Source: Actinomadura macra NBRC 14102 (GTDB lineage Bacteria; Actinomycetota; Actinomycetes; Streptosporangiales; Streptosporangiaceae). From it: a stretch of 64,000 nt of DNA. Made by a program: the position numbers and the translations under genes. Below, piece by piece: positions 1-8,763 of the stretch. The stretch covers positions 186,001 to 250,000 of the forward strand of contig NZ_BCQT01000010.1 of the NCBI RefSeq assembly GCF_001552215.1, in the 5' to 3' direction. Positions within the stretch are counted from its first letter, which is position 1. Each line of letters opens with the position of its first letter. The notes below the pieces were generated by a model. That model was not told the origin of the DNA. It did no database searches and was given only the letters and a program-made list of their open reading frames with translations.

Positions 1-756
1 GTAGTCCTCGGTGGCCTTCTGTTCCGGGTTGGTGAAGATCTTGCTGGTGTCGTCGATCTCGATGAGCTTGCCGGGCTGGCCCGTTCCGGCGATGTTGAAG
101 AAGGCGGTGCGGTCGCTGACACGGGCCGCCTGCTGCATGTTGTGCGTGACGATGACGATCGTGTACTGGCTCTTCAGCTTGCCGATGAGGTCCTCGATCG
201 CCAGCGTGGAGATCGGGTCCAGCGCCGAGCAGGGCTCGTCCATCAGCATCACCTGCGGCTGGACGGCGATGGCGCGGGCGATGCACAGCCGCTGCTGCTG
301 ACCGCCGGACAGGCCCGCACCGGGCTTGCCGAGCCGGTCCTTGACCTCGTTCCACAGGTTGGCGCCCTGGAGCGAGCTCTCCACGATCTCGTCGAGCTGG
401 CTCTTGCGGCGGACGCCGTTGAGCTTCAGGCCCGCCGCCACATTGTCGTAGATCGACATCGTGGGGAACGGGTTCGGGCGCTGGAACACCATGCCGACGA
501 CGCGCCGGACGGCCACCGGGTCCACCGAGGATGCGTAGAGGTCGTCGTCGTCCAGCAGCACCTTGCCCTCGACGCGGGCGCCGGGGATGACCTCGTGCAT
601 CCGGTTGAGGGTGCGCAGGAACGTCGATTTGCCGCAGCCCGACGGCCCGATGAACGCCGTCACCGAGCGCGGCTCAACCGTCATCGAGATGTCCTCGATG
701 GCGTGGACGCCACCATAGAAGGCGTGCAGTCCGGACACTTCGATCCGCTTGGCCAT
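1..756 (-). CDS. pstB: Phosphate ABC transporter ATP-binding protein PstB (3' end cut by window edge)
   Basis: This is the cytoplasmic ATPase that powers high-affinity phosphate import through PstC and PstA. The ATG at 756 opens a frame that stays open to base 1, giving 252 residues of the usual ~258, so only a few C-terminal codons are missing. Visible motifs are Walker A GPSGCGKST (residues 37-45), the ABC signature LSGGQQQR, Walker B VMLMDEP and the H-loop VTHN. It is the last visible gene of pstS-pstC-pstA-pstB, 48 bp after pstA. In this family phoU often follows, but that would lie outside the window. The identification is firm. Confidence 0.97.
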   Translation of the reverse strand, partial: MAKRIEVSGLHAFYGGVHAIEDISMTVEPRSVTAFIGPSGCGKSTFLRTLNRMHEVIPGARVEGKVLLDDDDLYASSVDPVAVRRVVGMVFQRPNPFPTMSIYDNVAAGLKLNGVRRKSQLDEIVESSLQGANLWNEVKDRLGKPGAGLSGGQQQRLCIARAIAVQPQVMLMDEPCSALDPISTLAIEDLIGKLKSQYTIVIVTHNMQQAARVSDRTAFFNIAGTGQPGKLIEIDDTSKIFTNPEQKATEDY

Positions 757-804
757 GGGGTGAATGCTCCTTGTGGGGTGATCAGGCCGGGGATGGCCGG
801 TGCG

Positions 805-1701
805 TCAGCGGCCGGCGGGCCTGCGCCGTCCGGCGATGAGCCGGGCGACCAGGTTGAGCAGCATGATGATCAGGATCAGGACGAGCGCGCCCGTCCAGGC
901 CCGGTCGATCGAGTTCTGGCTCGGGTCCTTCGCCTGCTCCCAGATGAAGGTGGGCAGCGAACCCTGCGGCTCGGAGAACGGGTCGGTGTTGATCGCCTTG
1001 GTGAAGAAGATCGTGAGCAGCAGCGGCGCGGTCTCGCCCATGACGCGGGCCACCGCCAGCATGATCCCGGTGATCATGCCGGTGAGCGCGGTGGGGACCA
1101 CCACGAACATGATCGTCCGCCAGCGCGGGACGCCCAGCGCGTACGACGCCTCCCGCAGCTCGTTGGGGACGAGTTTCAGCATCTCCTCGGTCGCCCGCAC
1201 CACCGTGGGGATCATCAGGATGGTCAGTGCCAGCGCGCCGGCGAGACCGGAGAAGCCGAAGCCCAAGGTCAGCAGCCACAGCGCGAGCACGAACAGCCCG
1301 GCGACGATCGACGGGATGCCGGTCATGACGTCGACGAAGAAACTGATCGTCCGCGCGAGCCGGCCGTTGCCGCCGTACTCCACGAGGTAGATCGCCGTCA
1401 GTACGGCGATCGGCACCGCGATGACGCTGGCGATGGCGACCTGCTCCAGGGTGCCGACGATGGCGTGATAGGCGCCGCCGCCGGTGTCCCGCCCGCTCAC
1501 ACCGTTCATGGAGCGGTTGAGGAAGTCGGCGTCCAGCCGCTTCACCCCGTTGCCGATGACGGTCCACAAAACCGACACCAGGGGGATCAGCGCCAGCACG
1601 AACGCCAGATACACCAGCCCTTGGACGAGCTTGTCCTTGACCTTGCGCGCGAGCGACACCGATCCGAGCGAGGATCGGGGGGAGTTGGTCAGGGTACTCA
1701 C
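805..1701 (-). CDS. pstA: Phosphate ABC transporter permease PstA
   Basis: A 298-residue inner-membrane permease of the Pst phosphate importer. It has six predicted hydrophobic segments and the MetI-type permease core; the EAA-loop region is visible as REASYALGVPRWRTI followed by a VVPTALTG segment. Its start overlaps the pstC stop by 4 bp, so translation is probably coupled. It pairs with PstC to form the channel and is energised by PstB. Length and gene order are typical for the family. Confidence 0.96.
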   Translation of the reverse strand: MSTLTNSPRSSLGSVSLARKVKDKLVQGLVYLAFVLALIPLVSVLWTVIGNGVKRLDADFLNRSMNGVSGRDTGGGAYHAIVGTLEQVAIASVIAVPIAVLTAIYLVEYGGNGRLARTISFFVDVMTGIPSIVAGLFVLALWLLTLGFGFSGLAGALALTILMIPTVVRATEEMLKLVPNELREASYALGVPRWRTIMFVVVPTALTGMITGIMLAVARVMGETAPLLLTIFFTKAINTDPFSEPQGSLPTFIWEQAKDPSQNSIDRAWTGALVLILIIMLLNLVARLIAGRRRPAGR

Positions 1702-2702
1702 ACGAACTCCTTGCGGCGTGCCACCACGGCCCGGGCCGCCATGTTGACGACGAGGGTGATCGCGAAGAGGACGAGGCCGGAGGCGATCAGCGCCCCGCGG
1801 CCGGTCGTCGTCGCCTCGTCGAAGCTGTTGGCGATGTTGGAGGCGAACGTCGCTCCGCCGTTCTCCAGCAGGTGGATGTTGATGCCGGGCACGTAGGTCA
1901 GCACCATCGCGACGGCGATCGTCTCGCCCATCGCGCGGCCGAGGCCGAGCATCGAGGCGCCGATCATGCCGGACCGCCCGTACGGCAGCACCGCAAGCTT
2001 GATCGTCTCCCAGCGGGTCGCGCCGAGTGCCAGCGCGGCCTCCACGTTCGCCCGCGGGACCTGGAGGAACACCTCACGGGTGATCGAGGAGATGATCGGC
2101 AGGATCATGATCGCCAGCACCACCGAGGCGGTGAAGATCGAGTTCTTGCCCGGGGAGTCGCCGCCGAACAGCGGGATCCAGCCGAGCACGCTGTTGAGGA
2201 ACTTGCTGATCCCCTCCATGTGCTGGGACAGGAACGCCAGCCCCCACAGCCCGTACACGATGCTGGGCACCGCGGCGAGCAGGTCGACGACGTAGCCGAG
2301 GCCCGAGGCCAGCTTGCGCGGCGAGTAGAACGAGATGAACAGGGCGATGCCGATCGCGACCGGCGTGGCGATGAGCATCGCCAGCAGCGACGACACGATC
2401 GTCCCGAACGCCAGCTGCGCGATGCCGAACCGCGGCGGCACCGCGTTGGGGTTCCACTCCTCGGCGGTCAGGAAGTTCGCCTTGTTGTCCTGGAGCGCCG
2501 GAATCGCCTTCCAGATGAGGAAGATGGCGATCGCGGCCATGATCGCCAGCACGATGATGCCGGAGCCCCGGGCCGCCGACACGAAGATCTTGTCACCGGC
2601 CCGGCCGGTGCCCATGCGCAGGCTGCCGGTGGCGCGATGCCTTGCGCCGGCGGTCGCCTCGACGCCGGAATCGCTGGTCACGGGGGGTCCTCCCTGGATC
2701 AC
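1698..2702 (-). CDS. pstC: Phosphate ABC transporter permease PstC
   Basis: A 334-residue permease with a cytoplasmic N-terminus, a first membrane helix around residues 50-70, and five further hydrophobic segments. The EAA loop reads EAALALGATRWETI, the ABC-contact motif of binding-protein-dependent permeases. It lies 71 bp downstream of pstS, and a strong hairpin sits in that gap. It overlaps pstA by 4 bp. It forms the membrane channel with PstA. The call is firm from the motif and the operon. Confidence 0.96.
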   Translation of the reverse strand: MIQGGPPVTSDSGVEATAGARHRATGSLRMGTGRAGDKIFVSAARGSGIIVLAIMAAIAIFLIWKAIPALQDNKANFLTAEEWNPNAVPPRFGIAQLAFGTIVSSLLAMLIATPVAIGIALFISFYSPRKLASGLGYVVDLLAAVPSIVYGLWGLAFLSQHMEGISKFLNSVLGWIPLFGGDSPGKNSIFTASVVLAIMILPIISSITREVFLQVPRANVEAALALGATRWETIKLAVLPYGRSGMIGASMLGLGRAMGETIAVAMVLTYVPGINIHLLENGGATFASNIANSFDEATTTGRGALIASGLVLFAITLVVNMAARAVVARRKEFV

Positions 2703-2721
2703 TTCGGCGGAACCCAGATCG

Positions 2722-2752
2722 GCCCCGCCGCCGAACTCCTCGGCGGCGGGGC
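2722..2752 (-). terminator. Hairpin between pstS and pstC (attenuator or mRNA-stability element)
   Basis: A perfect 13-bp inverted repeat (2722-2734 with 2740-2752) and a 5-nt loop lie between the pstS stop and the pstC start. There is no T-tract. In many pst operons such a hairpin lets the binding-protein mRNA accumulate above the permease mRNA; that role is inferred here from position. Confidence 0.7.
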
Positions 2753-2773
2753 TGCTGGAGTCGTCGTCGGCCG

Positions 2774-3880
2774 TCAGGACAGTGCCTTCACCGACGTCTG
2801 GACCTTGGTCAGCACGCTGTCCGGGATCGGCGCGTAGCCGAGGCCGGTCAGGATCTTCTGGCCGTCGGCGCTGGAGGTGTAGGTGAGGAAGGACTTGACG
2901 AACTTGGCCTGCTCGGTTGGCAGCCCCTTCTCACACGCGATCTCGTAGGTCACCAGGACGATCGGGTAGGCCCCGGCCTCCGTGGTGGCGTAGTCGATCT
3001 TCAGTGCGACGTCGTTGCCGGTACCGACGACCTTGGCGCCGGCGACGGCCTTGGAGGCGCTCTCGGGCGACAGCGTGGTGTACTCACCGGCGCCGTTCTT
3101 GACCTGGGCCGTCTGGAGCTTGTTGTTCGTCGCGTACGACAGCTCGACGTAGGAGACGGCGCCCGCGGTGCTCTTGACCTGGCTGGTCACGCCGTCGGAC
3201 TTCGGTGCGCCCTGGCCGGTGGAGTTCGGCCACTTCTTGGCCTTCTCCCACGTCCAGATCTTCGGCGCCGTGGTGTGCAGGTAGTTCGTGAAGTTGTCCG
3301 TGGTGCCGGACTCGTCGGACCGGTAGATCGGCTTGATCGGCGAGGAGGGGAGCTTGGCGCCCTCGTTCTCCTTCGCAATGGCCGGATCGTTCCAGGTCTT
3401 GATCTTCCCCGAGAAGATGCTGGCGATCGTTTCGGACGACAGCTTCAGCCCGTCCACGCCCTGGAGGTTGTAGACCACCGCGACGGGTCCGACGACCATC
3501 GGCAGGTTCAGGGCGTTGGAGCCCTGGCAGCGCTGCTTGGCCGGCCCGACCTCCTCGGGCTTGAGCGCCGAGTCCGAGCCGGCGAACGCCACCTGCCCCG
3601 AGGTGAACGCCTGGATGCCCGCGCCCGAGCCGCTCGGGTTGTAGTTGAGGTTGGCCCCCGCGCACTGCAGCGCGTACTGCTTGGTCCATTCCTCGATCGC
3701 GTTCTTCTGGGCGCTGGACCCGGCGGCGTTCACGCTCGCCTTCGCGCAGTCGATCTTGCCGGACGGCGCGTTGCTGGCGCTCGCCGCCGACGTGTTGTCG
3801 TCGCTCCCGCAGGACGACAGGGCCATCGCCCCCGCGACGACCACACCGCCCAGGGCGGCGAGTCGAGAACCGTTCTTCAC
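2774..3880 (-). CDS. pstS: Phosphate-binding lipoprotein PstS
   Basis: The extracytoplasmic phosphate receptor of the Pst system, 368 residues. The N-terminus is a lipoprotein signal: positive start, hydrophobic stretch, and lipobox LSSC with Cys24 followed by GSDDN. The phosphate-binding loops typical of PstS are visible (AAGSSAQ near residue 50, GSGAGIQAF, and SDESGTT). It is the promoter-proximal gene of the pst operon, and an array of PHO-box repeats lies about 100 bp upstream, so phosphate-starvation control by PhoP is likely. Confidence 0.97.
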   Translation of the reverse strand: MKNGSRLAALGGVVVAGAMALSSCGSDDNTSAASASNAPSGKIDCAKASVNAAGSSAQKNAIEEWTKQYALQCAGANLNYNPSGSGAGIQAFTSGQVAFAGSDSALKPEEVGPAKQRCQGSNALNLPMVVGPVAVVYNLQGVDGLKLSSETIASIFSGKIKTWNDPAIAKENEGAKLPSSPIKPIYRSDESGTTDNFTNYLHTTAPKIWTWEKAKKWPNSTGQGAPKSDGVTSQVKSTAGAVSYVELSYATNNKLQTAQVKNGAGEYTTLSPESASKAVAGAKVVGTGNDVALKIDYATTEAGAYPIVLVTYEIACEKGLPTEQAKFVKSFLTYTSSADGQKILTGLGYAPIPDSVLTKVQTSVKALS

Positions 3881-3982
3881 CGGAGGGTCTCCTCGTTAGT
3901 TTCGTCGGGCACGTCCCCCGACCGTCACGCTGGCGGGGTTCGGCCAGGTGGCGGGGTTGCCGTCGGATGCGACGCTAAGCAG

Positions 3983-4026
3983 ACCAGGTGACCAGCCGCC
4001 CCGATCCAGGTGAACGAGGGATGAAC
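3983..4026 (-). promoter_or_regulatory. PHO box (PhoP operator) upstream of pstS
   Basis: Read on the minus strand, two adjacent 11-bp units GTTCATCCCTC (4016-4026) and GTTCACCTGGA (4005-4015) match the actinobacterial PhoP direct-repeat unit GTTCACC. After one degenerate 11-bp step (3994-4004), a further unit GGTCACCTGGT (3983-3993) falls in the same 11-bp phase. The array ends about 100 bp before the pstS start. The match and phasing are visible; binding by PhoP is inferred. Confidence 0.8.
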
Positions 4027-4210
4027 TGAGACGGGCAGAGCTGCGAAGAATGCCCCGATTTGGCATGTCTACCGGGTTAACACCGCAGCTCAAACCCCCC
4101 AAACCCGGCTCCGCATTTGGTCAACCGCGTTTGAGTCCCATCACTTTGGGGACGCGCTCCCGCCGCCGCGCGAGCGCGCTACCTGACCCGGCCGAGCGCG
4201 GCTCTGGGCC

Positions 4211-4270
4211 GGGACTGCGATGAACCGGAACCGCGATGAAAGGGACCGCGATGAAAGGACCGCGATGAAC
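4211..4270. repeat. Short tandem repeat, about four units around GGACCGCGATGAA
   Basis: Four degenerate copies of a 14-16 bp unit (core ACCGCGATGAA, first copy ACTGCGATGAA) run up to the stop codon of mshD. The spacing is too short and the copies too few for a CRISPR array. Function unknown; it may mark slippage at the gene end. Confidence 0.7.
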
Positions 4271-5115
4271 TACGCGTACATGACGTCCACGGTGTGGCGC
4301 GTGAAGCCGAGTGTCTCGTAGAGGTGGACGGCAGGCCGGTTCGACTCGTCCACGTACAGCATGAGTTCGGCGAGGCCCTGGTCGCGCAGGTGGTGGAGTC
4401 CGGTGAGGGTGAGGGTGCGGCCCAGACCGAGGCCCTGGGCGGACGGGTCGACCCCCACGACATAGACCTCGCCGAGACCGTCCGGGTGAACCTTCGTCCA
4501 GTGGAAGCCGACGAGGCGACCGTCGCGTTCGGCGAGGAAGAAACCGGACGGGTCGAACCAGGCTTCGGACTCGCGGGCACGGAGGTCGTCGATCGTCCAG
4601 GAGCCCTGTTCGGGGTGGGAGGCGAAGGCGCTGGCGTTGACCCGGAGCCACGCGCCCTCGTCCTGGCCGGGGCGGAAGGTGCGGATGCCGACGCCCTCGA
4701 CCGCCTTCGGGTCGGGGAGCGGCGCGGCGGCGGGGCGGCGCATCTGGAAGAGGGCGCGAGCGCGGGTCATGCCCTCGGCGGAGGCCAGCGCCGCGGCGGC
4801 GGGCAGGTCGCCGTGCGCCCAGACGCGCAGGGGGCCGGCGGCCTCATCGCGCAGGGCGCGCAGGAGGTCGCGGCCGTGGCCGCGCCGGCGGTGCCCGGGA
4901 TGGACGAACAGCTCGCCGGAGGCGGGTTCGTCGGGGGTCGCCGGGTCGAGGCGGGCGTAGCCGACGACGGTGGAGCCGTCCGAGACGGTCAGCGCGGGAC
5001 GGCCCGCCCGGAGCGCGAGCATCGCGTGCTCGGACAAGGGGGCGACACCATCGGCCTTGGCGGTGGCCTCGACGGCGGCGAGGACGGCGGCGATCTCGGG
5101 CTGCTTCACGATCAC
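4270..5115 (-). CDS. mshD: Mycothiol synthase (mycothiol acetyltransferase)
   Basis: MshD acetylates Cys-GlcN-Ins with acetyl-CoA, the last step of mycothiol synthesis, the main thiol of Actinobacteria. The 281-residue protein has two tandem GNAT domains: residues ~1-135 with a VHPGHRRRGHGRDLL acetyl-CoA loop and ~140-281 with VVGVDPSAQGLGLGRTL. Length and two-domain form match MshD. The annotated start is GTG at 5115; a second GTG six bases in is also possible. It is a lone gene between pst and the secreted nucleotidase, with its 3' end touching a small tandem repeat. Confidence 0.9.
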   Translation of the reverse strand: MIVKQPEIAAVLAAVEATAKADGVAPLSEHAMLALRAGRPALTVSDGSTVVGYARLDPATPDEPASGELFVHPGHRRRGHGRDLLRALRDEAAGPLRVWAHGDLPAAAALASAEGMTRARALFQMRRPAAAPLPDPKAVEGVGIRTFRPGQDEGAWLRVNASAFASHPEQGSWTIDDLRARESEAWFDPSGFFLAERDGRLVGFHWTKVHPDGLGEVYVVGVDPSAQGLGLGRTLTLTGLHHLRDQGLAELMLYVDESNRPAVHLYETLGFTRHTVDVMYA

Positions 5116-5227
5116 CAGATTAGGCGCCCGAACAGGCGGGACCGCCCGCCAGGTCCTGATGGAAACGTCACACGAACGTCACTGAGTCGCCGAGATCCGT
5201 ATGCCGGGCTGTCCTACCGTTCGCAAG

Positions 5228-6907
5228 ATGACTCGACGACGCACCCTCCTGGCCTGCGCCGCGGCCGCGCTGACTGCGGTGGCGGTGGCCGCGCAGCCGG
5301 CGGCCGCACGGCCCGCGCCCACCGCGTCCGTGCGGCTGCTCGCGCTGAACGACTTCCACGGCAACCTGGAGGCGCCGACCGGAAGTTCGGGCACCGCGAT
5401 CGACGAGAACGGCAACGCCGTTCCCGCCGGCGGCGCCGCCTACGTCGCCGCGCACCTGAAGCGCCTCGCCGACCGGCGGACGCTGACCGTCGCGCAGGGC
5501 GACCTGATCGGCGCGTCACCGCTGATCTCCGCCGCCTATCACGACGAGCCCTCGGTGCAGTTCCTCGGGAACGTGGGGGTGACCGCGTCGGCGGTCGGCA
5601 ACCACGAGTTCGACGAGGGATACCGGGAACTGCTGCGCATCCAGAACGGCGGCTGCCACCCCGTGGACGGCTGCTCCCCCGCGGGCAGGTGGAAGGGCGC
5701 GAAGTTCGACTACCTCGCCGCGAACGTCCTGCTGGAGAAGAAGAACAAACCCGTCCTGAAGCCGTGGACGGTCCGCCGGATCAACGGCGTGAAGGTCGGG
5801 TTCATCGGCGTGGTCACCAAGACGACCCCGACCATCGTCACCGCGGACGGGATCAAGGGGCTGACCTTCGACGACGAGGTGGCGGCGGCGAACCGGTCCG
5901 CGCGGGAGCTCAAGCGCCGGGGCGTGCGGGCGATGGTGCTGCTCGTCCACGAGGGCGACCAGGTCAAGGCCGGGAACCGGCCGGACGAGTGCGGCACGGT
6001 GCCCGGCGCCGGGACGCGCATCGCCCGGGACGCCGACCCGGAGATCGACGTGGTGCTGTCCGGGCACACGCACCAGCAGTACGTCTGCTCGGTGCCGGAC
6101 CCGAAGGGGCAGCCGCGGCTGTACTCCTCCGGCTCGTCGTTCGGGCGGGTGATCACGCAGGTGGACTTCGAAGTGAACACGCGCACGGGCGACATCGTCC
6201 GCTCGTCGCTGAAGGGCGACAACCACGTGGTGACGCGGGACGTGCCGCCGGACCCGGCGACGGTGATGTTCGTCCAGACCTGGAAGGACCGGGTCGCCGC
6301 GATCGCGAACAAACCGATCGGCAAGATCACCGCCGATCTGACCCGCGCGCCCTCGCCGGCCGGGGAGACCACGCTCGGTGACGTCGTCGCGGACGCGCAG
6401 CTCGCCTCGATGAAGGACAAGGGCGCCCAGGTCGCGCTGATGAACCCGGGCGGCGTCCGGGCGGACCTCACCTACACGGCCAGCGGCCCGGAGGGGGACG
6501 GCGTCGTGACCTACGGGGAGGCGTTCACCGTCCAGCCGTTCAGCAACGTGATGGGCGTGACGTCGCTGACCGGCGCGCAGCTCGACGCACTGTTGGAGCA
6601 GCAGTGGACGTCGGCGGGCGAGAAGATCCTGCAACCGTCGGCGGGCCTGCGCTTCACCATCGACCGCTCCAGGCCGGTCGGCGACCGCGTCTCGGCGATC
6701 ACGATCGACGGGACGCCGGTGGACGCGGCCACCACCTACAAGGTGGCGGCCAACAACTTCCTCCTCGGCGGCGGTGACGGGTTCAGCGTCTTCACCCAGG
6801 GCAAGGACCAGGTTCTCGGCCCGATCGACCTGGACGGGCTCGTCGCCTACTTCGGCGCGCAGGGCACGATCTCGCCTCCGCCGCTGAACCGCATCTCGGG
6901 CAGGTAG
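5228..6907 (+). CDS. Secreted 5'-nucleotidase / metallophosphoesterase (UshA-like)
   Basis: A secreted bifunctional enzyme expected to release phosphate from nucleotides outside the cell. The start at 5228 is chosen because it gives a proper signal peptide (MTRRR, then a hydrophobic stretch ending in an AxA site near residue 27). The N-terminal calcineurin-type domain shows NDFHGN, GNHEFDEG and SGHTHQ metal-ligand motifs. The C-terminal 5'-nucleotidase domain shows NPGGVRADL and NNFLLGGGDGF. It lies between pst and pit genes, consistent with phosphate scavenging. No PHO box was found by eye. A strong hairpin follows the stop. Confidence 0.92.
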   Translation: MTRRRTLLACAAAALTAVAVAAQPAAARPAPTASVRLLALNDFHGNLEAPTGSSGTAIDENGNAVPAGGAAYVAAHLKRLADRRTLTVAQGDLIGASPLISAAYHDEPSVQFLGNVGVTASAVGNHEFDEGYRELLRIQNGGCHPVDGCSPAGRWKGAKFDYLAANVLLEKKNKPVLKPWTVRRINGVKVGFIGVVTKTTPTIVTADGIKGLTFDDEVAAANRSARELKRRGVRAMVLLVHEGDQVKAGNRPDECGTVPGAGTRIARDADPEIDVVLSGHTHQQYVCSVPDPKGQPRLYSSGSSFGRVITQVDFEVNTRTGDIVRSSLKGDNHVVTRDVPPDPATVMFVQTWKDRVAAIANKPIGKITADLTRAPSPAGETTLGDVVADAQLASMKDKGAQVALMNPGGVRADLTYTASGPEGDGVVTYGEAFTVQPFSNVMGVTSLTGAQLDALLEQQWTSAGEKILQPSAGLRFTIDRSRPVGDRVSAITIDGTPVDAATTYKVAANNFLLGGGDGFSVFTQGKDQVLGPIDLDGLVAYFGAQGTISPPPLNRISGR

Positions 6908-6917
6908 CGGCAATCGC

Positions 6918-6958
6918 AGGGCCCGCCGTTCCGGGACGAACCGGAGACGGCGGGCCCT
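6918..6958. terminator. Hairpin terminator between convergent nucleotidase and pit genes
   Basis: A perfect 12-bp stem (6918-6929 with 6947-6958) with a 17-nt loop lies between the convergent stop codons. It may serve both strands. Confidence 0.75.
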
Positions 6959-6985
6959 CACGAGGACGGGTGGAGTGGTGGGGCG

Positions 6986-8149
6986 TCAGGCACCGAAGAA
7001 GTGGATGATCCCGTAGACGGCGGCGGCCACGGCGGCGGCCATCGGCATGGTCAGGACCCACGCGAGGACGATGTTGCCCGCCATCCCCCAGCGCACCGCC
7101 GACAGCCGCTTCGTCGCGCCGGCGCCCATGATGGCCGAGGTGATCGTGTGGGTGGTCGAAATTGGAGCGTGCCAGAAGTAGGCGGTGACGTACAGGACGA
7201 CGGACGCCGTCGCTTCGGCCGCGAAGCCCTTCGGCGGATCCACCTCGATCACCTTCCGGCCGAGCGTCCGCATGATCCGCCAGCCGCCCGCGTACGTACC
7301 AAGGGAGAGCGCACCCGCACACGCCACGATCACCCAGGTCGGCACCGAGTCGCCGTTCGAGTGGCCGGTGGTGACCAGCGCGAGGACGATGATCCCCATC
7401 GTCTTCTGCGCGTCCTGCAAACCGTGACCGAGCGCGAGAGAGGCGGCCGAGAGCGTCTGGGCGATGCGGAAGCGGCGGCCGATCCGGCCTGGATGCGACC
7501 GCCGGAAGATCCACAGAATCGCGATCATCACCGAGTAGGCCAGGAGGAACCCGACGACCGGAGAGACCACCATCGGAATCGCGACCTTGTCGACGACGCT
7601 CGTCCAGTTGACGGACGAGGCGGACGCGATGCCCGCCCCCACCACCCCGCCGATCAGCGCGTGCGAAGAGGAGGACGGCAACCCGAAGTACCAGGTGATG
7701 AGGTTCCAGGTGATCGCTCCGAGGACGCCGGAGGCGATCACGGTGAGCCCGTGCAGACCGGTCGGCGGGGTGATGACGTCGCTGATGGTCTTGGCGACCT
7801 CGACGCCGAGCAGCGCGCCCAGCATGTTCATCACCGCGGCCATCAGCAGCGCCACGCGCGGGGTCAGCGCCCGCGTCGACACGGCCGTGGCGATGGCGTT
7901 GGCCGCGTCGTGGAACCCGTTGGTGTAGTCGAAGACGAGGGAGATCACGACGACCAGGACGAGCACCGCGGCCTGCGCGTCCGAGCGCAGACCGACCGCT
8001 CCCGCCGCCATGACCAGCAGGATGCCGGCGAGCAGCAGCAGCCATGCCCGTCCGGTCACGCGCCGGGTGGCCTGCTCGCCCAGCGTCGGCTCGACTCCGG
8101 TCGATGGTTCACGCACGAGGGTCGTACCCGGGTCCCCCGGCGTGCTCAT
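6986..8149 (-). CDS. Inorganic phosphate transporter, Pit family
   Basis: A 387-residue multi-pass membrane protein that imports phosphate (as a metal-phosphate complex) by proton symport. The PHO4-family repeat is visible twice: FDYTNGFHDAANAIAT near the N-terminus and a second half around LGHGLQDAQKTMG, followed by STTHTI. It starts inside the stop of the DUF47 gene (4-bp overlap), so the two are translationally coupled. The pairing of Pit with a PhoU-like DUF47 protein is common in bacteria. It complements the high-affinity Pst system nearby. Confidence 0.94.
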   Translation of the reverse strand: MSTPGDPGTTLVREPSTGVEPTLGEQATRRVTGRAWLLLLAGILLVMAAGAVGLRSDAQAAVLVLVVVISLVFDYTNGFHDAANAIATAVSTRALTPRVALLMAAVMNMLGALLGVEVAKTISDVITPPTGLHGLTVIASGVLGAITWNLITWYFGLPSSSSHALIGGVVGAGIASASSVNWTSVVDKVAIPMVVSPVVGFLLAYSVMIAILWIFRRSHPGRIGRRFRIAQTLSAASLALGHGLQDAQKTMGIIVLALVTTGHSNGDSVPTWVIVACAGALSLGTYAGGWRIMRTLGRKVIEVDPPKGFAAEATASVVLYVTAYFWHAPISTTHTITSAIMGAGATKRLSAVRWGMAGNIVLAWVLTMPMAAAVAAAVYGIIHFFGA

Positions 8150-8763
8150 GATTCCTTGACCGCGATGGTCTCGACCGTGTTGGCGACGTGCTCGAACGCG
8201 TCGGCCGCCTCCTCCAACCGGTCGATGATCTGCTTCATCTTCATCACGGTCAGCGGGTCGTACTCGCCGCTGAACAGGTGCGCGAGCAGCTTGCGATAGA
8301 CCTGGTCGCCCTGGTTCTCCAGCCGGTTGATCTCGATCCAGTACTCGTTGAGCTCCTTCATCGACCGCAGCCTCGGCATGGCCTCGGCGGTGAGCTCGGC
8401 GGCCCGCTCCAGCACCTCCACCATGTGGACGATGCCCTTGGGAAACTCATCGATCTTGTAGAGGACGACGAGGTCGGCTGCCTCCTCCATCTCGTCCATC
8501 ACGTCGTCGATCGTCGAGGCCAGCCGGTAGATGTCCTCGCGGTCGAAGGGGGTGATGAACGTTTCGTTCAGCCGACGCATGATCGCATGAGTGCATTCGT
8601 CGCCCGCATGCTCGCAGGCGCGCATCTTCTCGGCGATGGCGGGCCGGTCGGCGCCATCGCTGATGAGCTCTACGAGCAGCCTGGCGCCGGTGACCAGGTT
8701 GTTCGCCGAGTCGGCGAACATGTCGTAGAAGCTGTCCTCACGCGGCGTGAGACGCAAGCGCAC
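8146..8763 (-). CDS. DUF47-family (PhoU-like) regulator of the Pit transporter
   Basis: A 205-residue all-helical protein of the DUF47/PhoU superfamily, thought to regulate the adjacent Pit transporter. The N-terminus RLRLTPREDSFYDMF is the family signature, and the ExxxD metal-binding pattern of PhoU-like bundles recurs (e.g. DDVMDEMEEAADL). The frame is open upstream, but the start is set at GTG 8763 because AGGAGA sits 2 nt before it and the signature then begins at residue 2. It overlaps pit by 4 bp. The transcription start is probably within 8770-8960. Confidence 0.88.
   Translation of the reverse strand: MRLRLTPREDSFYDMFADSANNLVTGARLLVELISDGADRPAIAEKMRACEHAGDECTHAIMRRLNETFITPFDREDIYRLASTIDDVMDEMEEAADLVVLYKIDEFPKGIVHMVEVLERAAELTAEAMPRLRSMKELNEYWIEINRLENQGDQVYRKLLAHLFSGEYDPLTVMKMKQIIDRLEEAADAFEHVANTVETIAVKES

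Noticed and set aside
142..1896. 584-codon plus-strand open frame across pstB and pstA
   Set aside because: Antisense to pst genes; Arg/His/Asp-rich composition typical of GC-rich shadow frames; no domain or ribosome-binding site.
3896..4102. 68-codon minus-strand frame upstream of pstS
   Set aside because: Covers the PHO box and promoter region; no known product and no ribosome-binding site.
4211..4270. Possible CRISPR array
   Set aside because: Units are only 14-16 bp, contiguous and without unique spacers; no cas genes nearby.
4294..6381. 695-codon plus-strand open frame
   Set aside because: Runs antisense through mshD and out of frame through the nucleotidase gene; composition is that of a shadow frame.
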